Below are positions 16,270 through 24,725 of a stretch of 64,000 bases of DNA, piece by piece. The notes under the pieces were generated by a model that saw only the letters and a list, made by a program, of their open reading frames with translations, did not search any database and was not told where the DNA came from. The stretch is from Anaerococcus vaginalis. GTDB lineage: Bacteria > Bacillota > Clostridia > Tissierellales > Peptoniphilaceae. Both the position numbers and the translations under genes were made by a program. The stretch lies in NCBI GenBank assembly GCA_018363915.1, contig JAGZMY010000001.1, forward strand, positions 1 through 64,000, written 5' to 3'. Each line of letters begins with the position of its first letter. Positions within the stretch are counted from its first letter, which is position 1.

Positions 16270-17669
16270 TGGAAAAATTACAACCAGAAAGAGTTTTTTA
16301 TTATTTTTCAAAATTAATGGAAATTCCAAGACCAAGCTTTCACGAAAAACAAGTTTCTGATTTTTTAGTAAAAACTGGAAAAGAATTAAATCTTGAAACA
16401 TATCAAGATGAAAGTTTGAATGTTATTTTGAAAAGAAAAGCATCAAAAGGTTATGAAAATGCACCAAAAGTAATCTTACAAGGTCACATGGATATGGTTG
16501 CGTCAAAAACTGATGATTCAGACCATGATTTCCTAAAAGATTCTATAAAACCAGTAATTGATGGAAAATATTTAACAGCTGATAAAACAACACTTGGAGC
16601 TGATAACGGAATTGCTGTTGCGATGGGATTAGCTTTGCTTGAAGATGAAAATTATGTTGGACCACAAATTGAATTATTAGTTACAACAGAAGAAGAAACT
16701 TCAATGGCAGGAGCTTTGAACTTGGCAGATAATGTTCTTGAAGGAGAATATTTAATAAATATAGACTCAGAAGAAGAAGGAGTCTTAACAGTTGGTTCTG
16801 CTGGAGGAATTACAATTTTTGTAGAAGAAAAAATTGGGCAAGAAGAACAAAAAGATGGATATGAAATAAAAGTTTCAGGCTTACTAGGTGGACATTCAGG
16901 AATGGATATAAATGATAAAAGGGGAAATGCTCTAAAAGTATTTGCATCCATTTTAGATAATTTAAATTCAGATATAACAATAGGAGAATTTACAAGTGGA
17001 AGTCTTGATAATATAATTCCATCATCAGGAAGCGTGAAAGTTTATGGAGCAAAACTAGAAGAATTAGAAGAAGCTAAGAAAAATACTCTAGATAAATTTA
17101 AAGATGTAAAAGGCGAATTAAAAATAGAAATTAACCAAGCAAGCGGAAAAAGTTATTCAAAAGAATTATCAGAAAAAATAATAAAAATGATAGCAAATGT
17201 AGCTTGTGGAACAAATACTATGATGAAAGATGGAGAAACAGTAGAATCCTCAGATAATTTAGCCCTAATAAAAGAAGAAGATGGATTTATTAAAAGTGAA
17301 ATTTCTTTAAGATCTTCAGATAATGATGCACTAGAAGAATTATCCAAAAAAATCAGGACAGTTATAGAAGATTTAGGAATTAATTATAGAATTGATTCAA
17401 TATATCCAGGTTGGGAATACAAGGAAGATTCAAAACTTAGACCACTAGCTCAAAAAGTATACAAAGAATTTGAAGGAAAAGAATTTGATACGATAGTAAT
17501 ACACGCTGGACTAGAATGCGGAGCATTTTATGAAAAATATCCAAATCTAGATATAATTTCAATAGGACCAAACATAACAGGAGCTCACTCCCCAGAAGAA
17601 AAAGTTGAAATAGAATCAGTACAAAGAGTGTATGCATATTTAAAACAATTACTAAAAGAAATTAAATAA
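16269..17669 (+). CDS. pepD: Aminoacyl-histidine dipeptidase (PepD)
   Basis: 466 residues, M20C family. The metal ligands are all visible: LQGHMDMVASK (near residues 74-84), TTLGADNGIAVAM (near 112-124), TTEEETSMAGA (near 143-153) and INIDSEEEG (near 167-175). The last histidine is in GPNITGAHSPEEKVE near the end. It splits Xaa-His and other dipeptides. With PepT and the carrier it forms a peptide-use operon. A second, decayed PepD-like protein lies at 41504. Confidence 0.96.
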   Translation: MEKLQPERVFYYFSKLMEIPRPSFHEKQVSDFLVKTGKELNLETYQDESLNVILKRKASKGYENAPKVILQGHMDMVASKTDDSDHDFLKDSIKPVIDGKYLTADKTTLGADNGIAVAMGLALLEDENYVGPQIELLVTTEEETSMAGALNLADNVLEGEYLINIDSEEEGVLTVGSAGGITIFVEEKIGQEEQKDGYEIKVSGLLGGHSGMDINDKRGNALKVFASILDNLNSDITIGEFTSGSLDNIIPSSGSVKVYGAKLEELEEAKKNTLDKFKDVKGELKIEINQASGKSYSKELSEKIIKMIANVACGTNTMMKDGETVESSDNLALIKEEDGFIKSEISLRSSDNDALEELSKKIRTVIEDLGINYRIDSIYPGWEYKEDSKLRPLAQKVYKEFEGKEFDTIVIHAGLECGAFYEKYPNLDIISIGPNITGAHSPEEKVEIESVQRVYAYLKQLLKEIK

Positions 17670-17691
17670 GCTAGTAAAAATAATTTTTAAT

Positions 17692-17738
17692 AGATGATGT
17701 TTGAAATAGATAAAACTATTTTACACATCATCTTTTTT
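17692..17738 (+). terminator. Terminator after pepD
   Basis: AGATGATGT stem with its complement ACATCATCT, a long loop of about 25 bases and a T6 tract. Confidence 0.8.
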
Positions 17739-17812
17739 ATTATCTTTTAGTAAATATTTACTATGTTTTTTTAGATTTTTAAAAATAAAACTAATTATAA
17801 ATATTTCAGGTC

Positions 17813-17847
17813 ATCGTGAGTATTAAAATTTTACTCACGATTTTTTT
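17813..17847 (+). terminator. Orphan terminator-like hairpin
   Basis: ATCGTGAGTA (17813-17822) pairs perfectly with TACTCACGAT (17832-17841), and seven Ts follow. It lies 75 bases after the pepD terminator with no gene between, so it is either a second stop or the end of an unknown short RNA. Confidence 0.7.
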
Positions 17848-17910
17848 ATTTGGATAATGCTAATTTATAAAATCTAATATAAATTAGATGGTAATATAAA
17901 AATATTTAAG

Positions 17911-17919
17911 TGTTATAAT
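17911..17919 (+). promoter_or_regulatory. Extended -10 box before hairpin A
   Basis: TGTTATAAT is a perfect extended -10 element (TGnTATAAT). The -35 region is weak. The expected start point (about 17926) coincides with the first base of the hairpin that follows. Confidence 0.5.
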
Positions 17920-17924
17920 CGTAA

Positions 17925-17990
17925 AAACAGAGATTAAACACCATCTCCACCTATAAGGTTTCACTGACAGTGATTAATCTCTGTTTATTT
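17925..17990 (+). ncRNA. Candidate small RNA A (long closed hairpin)
   Basis: AAACAGAGATTAA (17925-17937) and TTAATCTCTGTTT (17974-17986) are perfect 13-base arms. The 36-base loop holds two mini-hairpins (ACCTATAAGGT and CACTGACAGTG) and an unpaired C-rich segment CACCATCTCC. The tail is U-rich. The loop is complementary to AGGTGGAGATG, the shape of a ribosome site plus start codon, so base pairing to mRNAs is possible. I do not recognise the family. The minus strand also folds, but its only start codon opens a 12-codon frame. Confidence 0.4.
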
Positions 17991-18030
17991 TAATATACTT
18001 AAAAATATAAAGTTTACAAAAAGAAATAAT

Positions 18031-18080
18031 AGAGATACTAACTCACTCCCCCACAAATGTGGAAGGTGGAAAGTACCTCT
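18031..18080 (-). ncRNA. Candidate small structured RNA B
   Basis: On the minus strand AGAGGTACT pairs with AGTATCTCT through a G-U wobble; the plus strand would have an A-C mismatch, so the minus strand is the likely RNA. Inside is a CCACA/TGTGG hairpin, a pyrimidine-rich CCACCTTCC and a purine-rich GGGGGAG segment. A U-rich tail follows. Function unknown. Confidence 0.35.
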
Positions 18081-18104
18081 AATATTAATAATATACTATA
18101 AATT

Positions 18105-18177
18105 CATAAAAAAATTAACAAAGCACATGGCGCAACACAAAGAAAATTCTTTTAGGGAGTCACGTATGTGCTTAGTT
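18105..18177 (-). ncRNA. Candidate structured RNA or long terminator C
   Basis: Minus-strand AACTAAGCACAT pairs with ATGTGCTTTGTT (12-base arms, one mismatch) around a 37-base loop. Seven Us follow within two bases. It lies downstream of ssrA, beyond that gene's own terminator. It may be a second terminator, but the loop is unusually long. On the plus strand the same stretch has AGGGAG six bases before an ATG that opens a 10-codon frame (18166-18198), which I do not count as a gene. Confidence 0.35.
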
Positions 18178-18225
18178 ATTGTAAATAATATAATATAATA
18201 TTCAAATTAAATCAATATTTTATTA

Positions 18226-18258
18226 GAAAAAAATAAAACCTTGAAATCCAAGGCTTTA
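18226..18258 (-). terminator. Terminator after ssrA
   Basis: Minus-strand GCCTTG/CAAGG hairpin with flanking A and T runs, directly downstream of the tmRNA 3' end. Confidence 0.7.
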
Positions 18259-18266
18259 AATATTTA

Positions 18267-18623
18267 TGGTGGAGATGACGGGATTTGAACCCGTGTCCGC
18301 ACGAGTCTTAATAAAAGCATCTACAAGTTTAGTAAGTATTTAATTTTCATCTAGCACTTATCTACTTACAAATAACTTACTAGACTAGCTTCATAGATAC
18401 TAAATATACTCAAAGCTTTGTATATTAGTTGCCACATAAAATTATGAAACAAATAAAAACTACTGTGGCTTAATTTTTATTTGCTGCTTGCCTAAATTAG
18501 GCAGCTAATGCGAATTGTCTTTCGCTATTATTGTTTGCATTTATATTTAATTTTCAATTTTACGAATTGATAAACGACTTGCAACTTAAATCTTAACAAG
18601 CACGTCGAAACCAAAACATCCCC
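18267..18623 (-). ncRNA. ssrA: Transfer-messenger RNA (tmRNA)
   Basis: 357 bases. The 5' end GGGGATG (18617-18623) pairs with CATCTCC before an encoded CCA end (18267). The 5' part has GGTTTCGAC and the 3' part has the T-arm GGGTTCAAATCCCG, both diagnostic. The tag frame on the minus strand (18538-18497) reads ANNNSERQFALAA followed by TAA. It ends in the ALAA degron recognised by ClpXP-type proteases. tmRNA with SmpB rescues stalled ribosomes. Confidence 0.97.
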
Positions 18624-18640
18624 ATATAATCAATATAAAT

Positions 18641-18668
18641 ATTATACTAAAATTTATTTTTATGTCAA
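18641..18668 (-). promoter_or_regulatory. Promoter of ssrA
   Basis: Minus-strand TTGACA (18663-18668), a 16-base spacer and TATAAT (18641-18646). The -10 box is 17 bases from the mature 5' end, which fits a short leader removed by processing. Confidence 0.75.
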
Positions 18669-18777
18669 AATCTTAATTTTTTATAAAATTATTTATAGTA
18701 AATTAAATTATTATTTTTTGGGTATTATTATATTAAGTCATTCAGATTTTTTTAATCATGAAGTAATAGGAGGATTT

Positions 18778-19911
18778 ATGAGAAATAATAATAAAATTGC
18801 AGCTATGCTTCTTGCTGGTGGTCAAGGATCTAGATTAAAGGCTCTTACTAAAGAAATGGCAAAACCTGTAGTTCCTTTTGGTGGAAAATATAAAATTATA
18901 GATTTTGCTTTGTCAAATGCAACAAATTCAGAAATTAGAGATATTGGTGTTTTGACTCAATATAAACCACAATTATTGAATAAGCACTTGGGTATTGGTG
19001 CAGCATGGGATTATGATAGAAATTTTGGTGGTTTAAGAATTTTAACTCCTTACTACACAGAAGAAGGTGGAAGATGGTTTGAAGGTACTGCTGGAGCAAT
19101 TTTTGTAAATATTAATTATCTTGATAGTATTGATCCAGAATATGTTTTGATTTTATCTGGTGATCATATTTACAAAATGGATTATACAAAGCTTCTAGCT
19201 GAGCACATGCAAAAAGGTGCTGATGCGACTATTGCAGTTATGGAAGTTGATTGGGATGAGGCATCTAGATTTGGTATTATGAATACTGATGATGAGGGAA
19301 GAATTGTTGAGTTTGAAGAAAAACCTGAAAATCCTAAATCAAATCTTGCTTCAATGGGAATTTATATTTTTAATTGGAAAGTTTTAAGACAGGCTTTGAT
19401 TGAAGATCATAATAATTCTGAATCTACAAATGATTTTGGTCATGATATTATTCCTTACTTATTAAATAATAATAGAGATTTATTTGTTTATAAATTTGAT
19501 GGATATTGGAAGGATGTAGGAACTGTAAAATCTTATTGGCAAGCTAATCTTGATTTAATCGATCCTGAAAATCCTCTAAATATTCAAGATGATTCTTGGA
19601 AAATATATACAACTGCATTAAATTTACCTCCTCATAGAGTTGGTAAAAATGGCGTTTTAAATGATGCGCTAATAAATGAAGGATGTATTATAGATGGAGA
19701 GGTTAATAATTCTGTATTGTTTTCAAATGTAAAAATTGAAAAAAATGCTTGTGTAAATAATTGCGTAATATTATCAGGGGTTACTATAAAAGAAGGTGTA
19801 AAAGTATATAATTCTGTAATTACTGAAAATATGGAAATCAGTGAAAATATTGGAGATAAAAATTCTACATCAGTTTATCTTGTAAGTGAAGATGGGATAG
19901 AGGAGGAATAA
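18778..19911 (+). CDS. glgC: Glucose-1-phosphate adenylyltransferase, catalytic subunit
   Basis: 377 residues. The nucleotide loop LLAGGQGSRLKALTKEMAKP lies near residues 12-31. FGGKYKIIDFALSNATNS, the SGDHIYKMDY metal site and the C-terminal left-handed beta-helix repeats also fit. It makes ADP-glucose for glycogen. The frame is open from 18718, but AGGAGG at 18769-18774 selects the ATG at 18778 and gives the normal N-terminus. It is the first gene of a six-gene glycogen operon, with 1 base before glgD. Confidence 0.96.
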   Translation: MRNNNKIAAMLLAGGQGSRLKALTKEMAKPVVPFGGKYKIIDFALSNATNSEIRDIGVLTQYKPQLLNKHLGIGAAWDYDRNFGGLRILTPYYTEEGGRWFEGTAGAIFVNINYLDSIDPEYVLILSGDHIYKMDYTKLLAEHMQKGADATIAVMEVDWDEASRFGIMNTDDEGRIVEFEEKPENPKSNLASMGIYIFNWKVLRQALIEDHNNSESTNDFGHDIIPYLLNNNRDLFVYKFDGYWKDVGTVKSYWQANLDLIDPENPLNIQDDSWKIYTTALNLPPHRVGKNGVLNDALINEGCIIDGEVNNSVLFSNVKIEKNACVNNCVILSGVTIKEGVKVYNSVITENMEISENIGDKNSTSVYLVSEDGIEEE

Positions 19912-19912
19912 G

Positions 19913-21028
19913 ATGCAAAATATACTTGCTTTAATTTATAGTTCAGAATTTGATGAAAAAAATTATGATACACTTTGTAAATATAGACCTGATTATATGC
20001 TACCTTTTGGTTGTAGGTATAGGGTTATAGATTTTACTTTATCTAATATAACAAATCACAATATATCAAGCGTTATTTTATATGGTGGAGAACCTCTAAG
20101 ATCAACTCTTGATCATGTAGGAGATGGAAGAAATTGGGAATTAAATAGAAGAAGCGGTGGTTTGATGATTAATCCGCCAGTATATTTAAGATCAAGACTT
20201 GCTAATGAAATAGAAACCTACTACAACACGATGAAACATTTTATGAAAAATAAACGTGAATATGTTTATATAACAAATCCAATGTATATTTCTAAGGTAA
20301 ATATTTCAGACGCTTATGAAAAAATGCAAGATGAAAATTTAGATGCTTTAATTTTTACTCAAAAAAAGAATGATGAGTATGGTTATTATTTGAATAGAAG
20401 AATTATTAATACTGACGAAAATGAAAATCCAGTTAGTGTTGGAATTAATCTTGGACTTGAAGAAGAAATAAATTTATTTACAGGTTCAATATTGATTAAA
20501 AAAGATATTTTTATGGATCTTCTTAGATATTCAATTGAAAAAAATAATGCCACAAATGTACTCGATGCTTTATTCAAATATCCAAAGAAAAAATCAATCG
20601 GTCTTTATAAATCAAAAGAAAGTTTGAGTGTTATTATGGATACTTTGACATACTTTGAAGCTAGTTTTAATTTGTTAGATAGGGACTTTTTTGATGAAAT
20701 TTTCTATGAACAAGGAATGGTTTATACAAAAAGCAAAGACGAGCCTTCAACTGAATATTTAAAAGGTTCTAAAGTAAGAAATTCTTTGGTAGCAAATGGA
20801 GCAATAATAGAAGGAGAAATTGAAAATTCTATTATTTTTAGAGGAGTTACAGTTAAAAAAGGTGCAGTGATTAAAAATTCTATTATTTTCCAAAATTCTG
20901 AGATAGGCGAAGGTGCGATTTTAAATCATGTAATAACTGATAAAGACACAAAAGTTTTTGAAGATGTTAAATTATTTGGAAACAGAACCCATCCTTACTT
21001 AACAGATAAGGGAGAACACATTAACTAA
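19913..21028 (+). CDS. glgD: GlgD, non-catalytic subunit of ADP-glucose synthase
   Basis: 371 residues, homologous to GlgC but without the GGxGSRL nucleotide loop: the matching N-terminus reads LALIYSSEFDEKNYDTLC. PFGCRYRVIDFTLSNITNHN and the GDGRNWELNRRSGGL segment remain. In Firmicutes GlgD associates with GlgC and alters its activity and regulation. The C-terminal hexapeptide repeats (ENSIIFRGVTVKKGAVIKNS) are intact. Confidence 0.94.
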   Translation: MQNILALIYSSEFDEKNYDTLCKYRPDYMLPFGCRYRVIDFTLSNITNHNISSVILYGGEPLRSTLDHVGDGRNWELNRRSGGLMINPPVYLRSRLANEIETYYNTMKHFMKNKREYVYITNPMYISKVNISDAYEKMQDENLDALIFTQKKNDEYGYYLNRRIINTDENENPVSVGINLGLEEEINLFTGSILIKKDIFMDLLRYSIEKNNATNVLDALFKYPKKKSIGLYKSKESLSVIMDTLTYFEASFNLLDRDFFDEIFYEQGMVYTKSKDEPSTEYLKGSKVRNSLVANGAIIEGEIENSIIFRGVTVKKGAVIKNSIIFQNSEIGEGAILNHVITDKDTKVFEDVKLFGNRTHPYLTDKGEHIN

Positions 21029-21038
21029 GGGGTGTAAG

Positions 21039-22469
21039 ATGAAAGTATTATTTTTAACAAGTGAAGCTGATCCTTTTATAAAAACAGGAGGTCTTGCAGA
21101 TGTAGCAGGTTCTTTGCCAAAAGAACTTGCAAAAAAAGGTATCGATATAAGAGTTGCTATGCCTTTGTATTCAAGTATTGATGATATTTATAGAAAAAAG
21201 ATGAAAAAAATAAAAGATTTTTATGTAGATCTTGATTGGAAACATCAATACGCTGGAATTTTTAGCCTAAAATGGGAAGGCGTTACATTTTATTTTATAG
21301 ATAATCTTGAATATTTTGACAGACCAAACGCATACGGCTATGACGATGATGCTGAAAGATTTATATTTTTCTCAAAAGCTGCAACCTTATTGGGAAAAGA
21401 AATTGATTTTAAACCAGATATAATTCATGCTAATGATTGGCACACAGCTTTGGTAAATATTTATGTAAATGATTTTAGAAAAGGCGATCATTATTTTGAT
21501 GATATAAGAACTTTATTTACTATTCATAATTTAAAATACCAAGGAGTTTTTGATTCGGGATATTTAACTTTAACAGGTCTTGATGGATATTATTTCAACG
21601 AACATGATTTAAAATATTTTGATGCCATTAATTTTATGAAAGGCGGAATTGTTCATTCAACAGCTTTTAATACTGTAAGTGAAAATTATGCCCAAGAAAT
21701 TAAATATCCATTTTACGGGGAAGGTCTTGATGGAATAATTAGAGAATATCAAAACAAGCTTTCAGGAATTGTAAATGGAATAGATTATGATTTGTGGAAT
21801 CCAAAAACTGATAAAAATATTTTCAAAAATTATGATATAAAATCTTTGGAAAATAAAATAGAAAATAAGATGAAATTACAAGAAGAATATGGACTTCCAG
21901 TTAATAAAGATGTGCCAATGATTGCAATTTGTTCAAGGCTTACATCAATGAAAGGATTTGATCTTGTAAGGTATATACTGGATGAATTATTACAAGAAGA
22001 TATTCAATTGGTTGTATTGGGCACAGGAGATTATACTTACGAAGAAATGTTTAAGTATTTTGAGTGGAAATATCCTGACAAGGTTGCTGCAAGAATTTAT
22101 TATGATGGAAAAGAAAGTCATAAATTATATGCGGCTAGCGATTTATATATGATGCCATCAATATCAGAGCCTTGTGGAATTAGTCAATTAATTGCTATGA
22201 GATACGGATCTTTACCAATTGTAAGAGAAGCTGGTGGTTTAAAAGATACAGTAAAACCTTACAATAAGTATACTGGAGAAGGAAGTGGATTCTCATTTGA
22301 AAATATAAATGCTCACGAATTACTTTTTGCAAGCAAAAATGCAATTGATTTATATAAAAATAATAGAGAGGCTTTTGATAAACTTGTAGTTAATGCAATG
22401 AAAGAGAAAAATGATTGGGAAGAATCTTCTAAAAAATATATAAAATTATACGAAGATATTAAGGCTTAG
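21039..22469 (+). CDS. glgA: Glycogen synthase (ADP-glucose)
   Basis: 476 residues, GT5 family. The ADP-glucose loop TGGLADVAGSLPKELAKKG lies near residues 17-35. The domain has HANDWHTALV and FTIHNLKYQGVF. The C-terminal half has MPSISEPCGISQLIAMRYGS and IVREAGGLKDTV, the acceptor and nucleotide region of retaining GT-B enzymes. It extends alpha-1,4-glucan in the cytoplasm. The phosphorylase-like gene starts right after its stop. Confidence 0.96.
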   Translation: MKVLFLTSEADPFIKTGGLADVAGSLPKELAKKGIDIRVAMPLYSSIDDIYRKKMKKIKDFYVDLDWKHQYAGIFSLKWEGVTFYFIDNLEYFDRPNAYGYDDDAERFIFFSKAATLLGKEIDFKPDIIHANDWHTALVNIYVNDFRKGDHYFDDIRTLFTIHNLKYQGVFDSGYLTLTGLDGYYFNEHDLKYFDAINFMKGGIVHSTAFNTVSENYAQEIKYPFYGEGLDGIIREYQNKLSGIVNGIDYDLWNPKTDKNIFKNYDIKSLENKIENKMKLQEEYGLPVNKDVPMIAICSRLTSMKGFDLVRYILDELLQEDIQLVVLGTGDYTYEEMFKYFEWKYPDKVAARIYYDGKESHKLYAASDLYMMPSISEPCGISQLIAMRYGSLPIVREAGGLKDTVKPYNKYTGEGSGFSFENINAHELLFASKNAIDLYKNNREAFDKLVVNAMKEKNDWEESSKKYIKLYEDIKA

Positions 22470-22470
22470 A

Positions 22471-24720
22471 ATGGAAAAAAATAATAATAATTTTATCTTA
22501 AAAAGAATACAAAATTTTTTGTATTCTTTTTATGCTAAAGAAACAGATGATGCGAGATTAAGTGAAATTTATGATGGGCTTGTAAAAGCTTTGATGCAAG
22601 ATATAGGAAAAAATTGGACAAAGTCAAAAAAATATTTTAAAAATAAAGAAGTTTACTTACTATCTTTTGAATATAATCCAGGAAAATTTATTGAAAGTGC
22701 TATTGAATCCTTAAACTATACTGATGAAGTTAATAAGTGTCTAGATAGTTTAAATATTTCTATGGAAGATTTGGTTAATTATGAAAAGGAAGCAAGTCTT
22801 GGAAATAGCGATATAGGTATTGGCTCTTGGTATTTGATGAAAGAATTAAGTAAAAATAAAATAAAATCAATGGCCTATGCTTTAAGATATGAAAGCGGAG
22901 GAATGAAACAGGAAATAAGAGAAGGTAGGCAATTTGTAAATCCTAACGAATGGTTATATAGGGGAAATAAATGGGAACATAAAAAAGATTTCTCTTATAT
23001 TTTAAATATTCAAGATAAAGAAGTCAAAGCTGTTGCTTATGATATGCCAATTTTTAATAATGAAAATAATTTTGTTAATAGTTTAAGATTATGGAAATCT
23101 GAATCTATAAATAAAATAGATTACTTAAATTTAAAAAGTGGAGATTTAAAAAGTGCTTACGATGATTATATAAACAACAATTCTCTTACTCAATTTTTGT
23201 ACTTAGATAATTCAACCTATGAAGGAAAAATTTTTAGGCTAAAACAAGAATATTTTTATTGTGTATCTTCTATTCAAGATATTTTTAGAAGATATTTTAA
23301 AAGGAATTTTGAAATAAAAAATATCAAAAATAAGGTCAAAATTGTCCTTGCAGACATACATCCATCCTTGGCAATAGTAGAATTTATTAGAAGTTTGCAC
23401 CAAGGTTATAATTTAGAAATTGGAGAATGTGTAGATATTTCTAGAAAAGTTTTCGATCATATTGGATTTTTGGTTACTCCAGATTCTAGGGAGAGCTATG
23501 ATATTTCAATGATAAAATCAATTGATGAATCTTTTTTTGATATAGTTATAAAATTAAATGACTATGCAAAAATAAATTTCAACTTACCAATAATTGAAAA
23601 TAACCAATTGCAATATGATAGGTTAAATTATTTTTTTGCTGAAAAATATTTTTATTTGTCTAAAACAATTGTTGAAAACTACAAGGATAAGTCAGATAAT
23701 TTTTCACATTTAAATTTTGGGATTGATAGGTATTTGTACGCAAAGTCAAACAATAAAAATTTAAAAAAGTTGCTTGAAAATTATGATATCAATATTAGTG
23801 ATAAAAATAGTCTAGAAAAATTGGAAAAGTTAAAAAATAATTTGGATTTTTATGATGAAGTTGAAGATGTTAAATACAAAAATAAACTTCAATTAATTGA
23901 TTATTTTAAAATAAATGAAACTGAGCCGATAAATCCATATTCTATATTTGATATGCAACTTACTATGTTTCATGAGGCAAAAAGACAACTTCTTAGTGCA
24001 ATATGTATAGCAAGCATGTATTATAAGTTGAAAGATAATTCAAATATTTTAATTCCGCCAACAACTTATATATTTTCTGGAAAAGCCAGTGATGGATATT
24101 TTATGGCAAAAGAGATAATAAAATTTATTTTGGCATTAAAATATATGTTGGATAAGGACAAGCTAATCAAAGAAAAATTAAAAATAATTTTTATTGGAGA
24201 TTTAAATGTTGAAAAACTTAGGAAGATTTATCCTGCTTGTGATATTTACAGCAATTTAACTCTTCCTTTATACGATAATCAAAGTTTTCATATGCTAAAT
24301 GCTATTTTTAATTTTTCAAATATTATTTCAGCAAAAGGTGGAATACTTACAAATATTCAAAAAGAAAATAAAATTTATACTTTTGCAGATGACTACAAAA
24401 AAATCGAAAGAATTAAAGAAGAAAATTCATATAATGCTCGCGAATTCTATTATAAAAATGATATAATCAAAACAACGATTGATAACTTAATCAATGAAGA
24501 TTATAGTAATTTGCCTTATAATTTTAAAAATATATATGATTATTTAATTTCATATAATGATTCATTTTTTATTTTCAAAGATCATGAACAACTGTTGGAC
24601 AAAAGACTTGAAATGGGCATGGATTACCTAGATAAGAAAAAATGGATTGATAAGGAAATTGATAACATTTTGTGGGCTAATGAATTTAATCTTGATAAAA
24701 ATTTTGAAAAATTGAAATAG
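22471..24720 (+). CDS. Glycogen phosphorylase-like protein, probably catalytically inactive
   Basis: 749 residues, slightly short for a phosphorylase (about 800). The fold can be followed along its length: LLSFEY (near 63-68), ALRYESGGMKQEI (near 137-149), the ADIHPSLAIVEF segment (usually NDTHP) and FHEAKRQLLSA (usually IHEYKRQLL). The glycine loop GNGGLG is GNSDIG at 111-116. The PLP-lysine region EASGTGNMK is replaced by LTLPLYDNQSFHMLN (596-610), with no lysine. It has one intact frame in the glg operon. It may be a glucan-binding or regulatory protein; activity as a phosphorylase is unlikely. Confidence 0.8.
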   Translation: MEKNNNNFILKRIQNFLYSFYAKETDDARLSEIYDGLVKALMQDIGKNWTKSKKYFKNKEVYLLSFEYNPGKFIESAIESLNYTDEVNKCLDSLNISMEDLVNYEKEASLGNSDIGIGSWYLMKELSKNKIKSMAYALRYESGGMKQEIREGRQFVNPNEWLYRGNKWEHKKDFSYILNIQDKEVKAVAYDMPIFNNENNFVNSLRLWKSESINKIDYLNLKSGDLKSAYDDYINNNSLTQFLYLDNSTYEGKIFRLKQEYFYCVSSIQDIFRRYFKRNFEIKNIKNKVKIVLADIHPSLAIVEFIRSLHQGYNLEIGECVDISRKVFDHIGFLVTPDSRESYDISMIKSIDESFFDIVIKLNDYAKINFNLPIIENNQLQYDRLNYFFAEKYFYLSKTIVENYKDKSDNFSHLNFGIDRYLYAKSNNKNLKKLLENYDINISDKNSLEKLEKLKNNLDFYDEVEDVKYKNKLQLIDYFKINETEPINPYSIFDMQLTMFHEAKRQLLSAICIASMYYKLKDNSNILIPPTTYIFSGKASDGYFMAKEIIKFILALKYMLDKDKLIKEKLKIIFIGDLNVEKLRKIYPACDIYSNLTLPLYDNQSFHMLNAIFNFSNIISAKGGILTNIQKENKIYTFADDYKKIERIKEENSYNAREFYYKNDIIKTTIDNLINEDYSNLPYNFKNIYDYLISYNDSFFIFKDHEQLLDKRLEMGMDYLDKKKWIDKEIDNILWANEFNLDKNFEKLK

Positions 24721-24725
24721 GAAAT

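Noticed and set aside
17938..17973. Type I toxin-like peptide on the minus strand of hairpin A
   Set aside because: AGGTGGAG precedes an ATG, but the frame is only 12 codons, the spacing is poor and it encodes no hydrophobic helix.
18166..18198. 10-codon plus-strand frame in hairpin C as a gene
   Set aside because: The AGGGAG-ATG spacing is good, but the peptide is too short to support, and no gene follows that it could lead.
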